A DNA stretch of 64,000 nucleotides, from the NCBI RefSeq assembly GCF_024451105.1, contig NZ_JANGEY010000004.1, forward strand, positions 124,001 through 188,000. The letters are read 5' to 3'. Each line of letters begins with the position of its first letter. The stretch's first letter is position 1. Below the pieces are notes generated by a model. It was not told the DNA's origin and made no database searches. It worked only from the letters and a program-made list of their open reading frames with translations. This document shows, one piece after another, positions 63,522-64,000 of the stretch. The stretch comes from Stutzerimonas stutzeri (lineage in GTDB: Bacteria; Pseudomonadota; Gammaproteobacteria; Pseudomonadales; Pseudomonadaceae). A program made the translations under genes and the position numbers.

Positions 63522-64000
63522 TCACTTGGCGGCCATGCGCAGGGCGCCGTCGAGGCGGATCACCTCGCCGTTGAGCATGCTGTTCTCGACGATATGGCGG
63601 ACCAGCGCGGCGTACTCCTCGGGCCTGCCGAGGCGCGGCGGGAACGGCACGCCGGCGGCCAGCGACTCGCGCACCTCGTCGCTCATGCCGGCCATCATCG
63701 GCGTCTCGAAGATGCCGGGGGCGATGGTCATCACGCGGATGCCGTGGCGCGCCAGCTCGCGGGCGGCCGGCAGGGTCAGGGCGGCCACCCCGCCCTTGGA
63801 GGCGGCGTAGGCGGCCTGGCCGATCTGCCCGTCGAAGGCGGCGATGGAAGCGGTGTTGACGATCACCCCGCGCTCGCCGACCTCGTCCGGCGCGCCCTCG
63901 GCCATCGCCTCGGCGGCCAGGCGCAGCATGTTGAAGGTGCCGATCAGGTTGATGGTGACGATGCGGCTGAAGCTCTCCAGGGCGTGCGGACCGTTGCGGC
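63522..64000 (-). CDS. Short-chain dehydrogenase (3-hydroxyacyl-CoA dehydrogenase type), N-terminus beyond window
   Basis: The C-terminal 158 residues or so of an SDR-family enzyme; the start lies beyond the right edge of the window. The visible part contains [19 protein letters not shown], then [32 protein letters not shown], with the SDR triad Ser-Tyr-Lys. [20 protein letters not shown] follows, and [40 protein letters not shown] is the HSD17B10-like C-terminus. This is the 2-methyl-3-hydroxybutyryl-CoA or 3-hydroxyacyl-CoA dehydrogenase type, so it fits with the downstream thiolase, hydratase and CaiB genes. Confidence 0.9.
   Translation of the reverse strand, partial: RNGPHALESFSRIVTINLIGTFNMLRLAAEAMAEGAPDEVGERGVIVNTASIAAFDGQIGQAAYAASKGGVAALTLPAARELARHGIRVMTIAPGIFETPMMAGMSDEVRESLAAGVPFPPRLGRPEEYAALVRHIVENSMLNGEVIRLDGALRMAAK

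Overview
The window is chromosomal DNA from a high-GC gammaproteobacterium, almost certainly Pseudomonadaceae (Pseudomonas sensu lato, possibly the stutzeri/Azotobacter side). The grounds are the gltA / sdhCDAB-sucAB-lpdG-sucCD block, an 83-residue OprI lipoprotein beside an L,D-transpeptidase, the tesA-ABC-greB and aroC-MFS-mtnBDC-speE orders, and a CrcZ-type small RNA. Species cannot be fixed from the sequence alone. I see no rRNA, tRNA, CRISPR array, insertion sequence or prophage. Most genes are well conserved and tightly packed.

Layout. 1-5.5 kb: 3' part missing htpG with a heat-shock-type promoter, a membrane-anchored unknown, a helical lipoprotein, a DUF599 protein and BrnQ. 5.6-18.7 kb: the TCA-cycle block on the minus strand (sdhCDAB, sucAB, lpdG, sucCD), divergent from gltA, with good sigma-70 promoters for both directions and strong stem-loops inside the operon. 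18.7-28.3 kb: small housekeeping genes (YkgJ-type protein, beta-hydroxyacid dehydrogenase, DEDDh exonuclease, ppnP, cysB, Usp, PanE-like, DAHP synthase, GNAT, oprI, L,D-transpeptidase, tesA). 28.3-34.3 kb: YbbA/YbbP-type ABC exporter, greB, MltF-like lytic transglycosylase, tatD. 34.3-39 kb: a translationally coupled MoxR-DUF58-TgpA-CHAD operon. 39.4-43 kb: a DapB paralogue and a P-type cation ATPase. 43-46.2 kb: a second transglutaminase module (ATP-grasp, alpha-E, transglutaminase). 46.4-54 kb: RraB-like protein, a HExxH DUF922 protein, GNAT, speE, mtnCDB, an MFS transporter and aroC. 54-58.1 kb: topoisomerase III, a diaminopimelate-dehydrogenase-like oxidoreductase and an alpha/beta hydrolase. 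58.2-64 kb: a Crc/Hfq-sequestering small RNA followed upstream by an acyl-CoA catabolic operon (CaiB, acyl-CoA synthetase, enoyl-CoA hydratase, thiolase, SDR).

The most interesting part is 58.2-61.5 kb. A roughly 370-nt minus-strand RNA carries at least six A-rich motifs of the Hfq/Crc-binding type, a textbook -24/-12 sigma-54 promoter, and a cluster of GTTAC/GTAAC half-sites matching the remembered CbrB pattern. The acyl-CoA synthetase gene of the adjacent operon has the same A-rich motif directly before its ribosome binding site. This suggests that the RNA which relieves catabolite repression sits next to one of its own regulated operons. The DapB-like gene at 39.4 kb carries a second such motif. 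Other notable points are two unrelated transglutaminase modules within 12 kb, a P-type ATPase lacking a calcium-coordinating aspartate, and a possible homopolymer shift at the start of sdhC.
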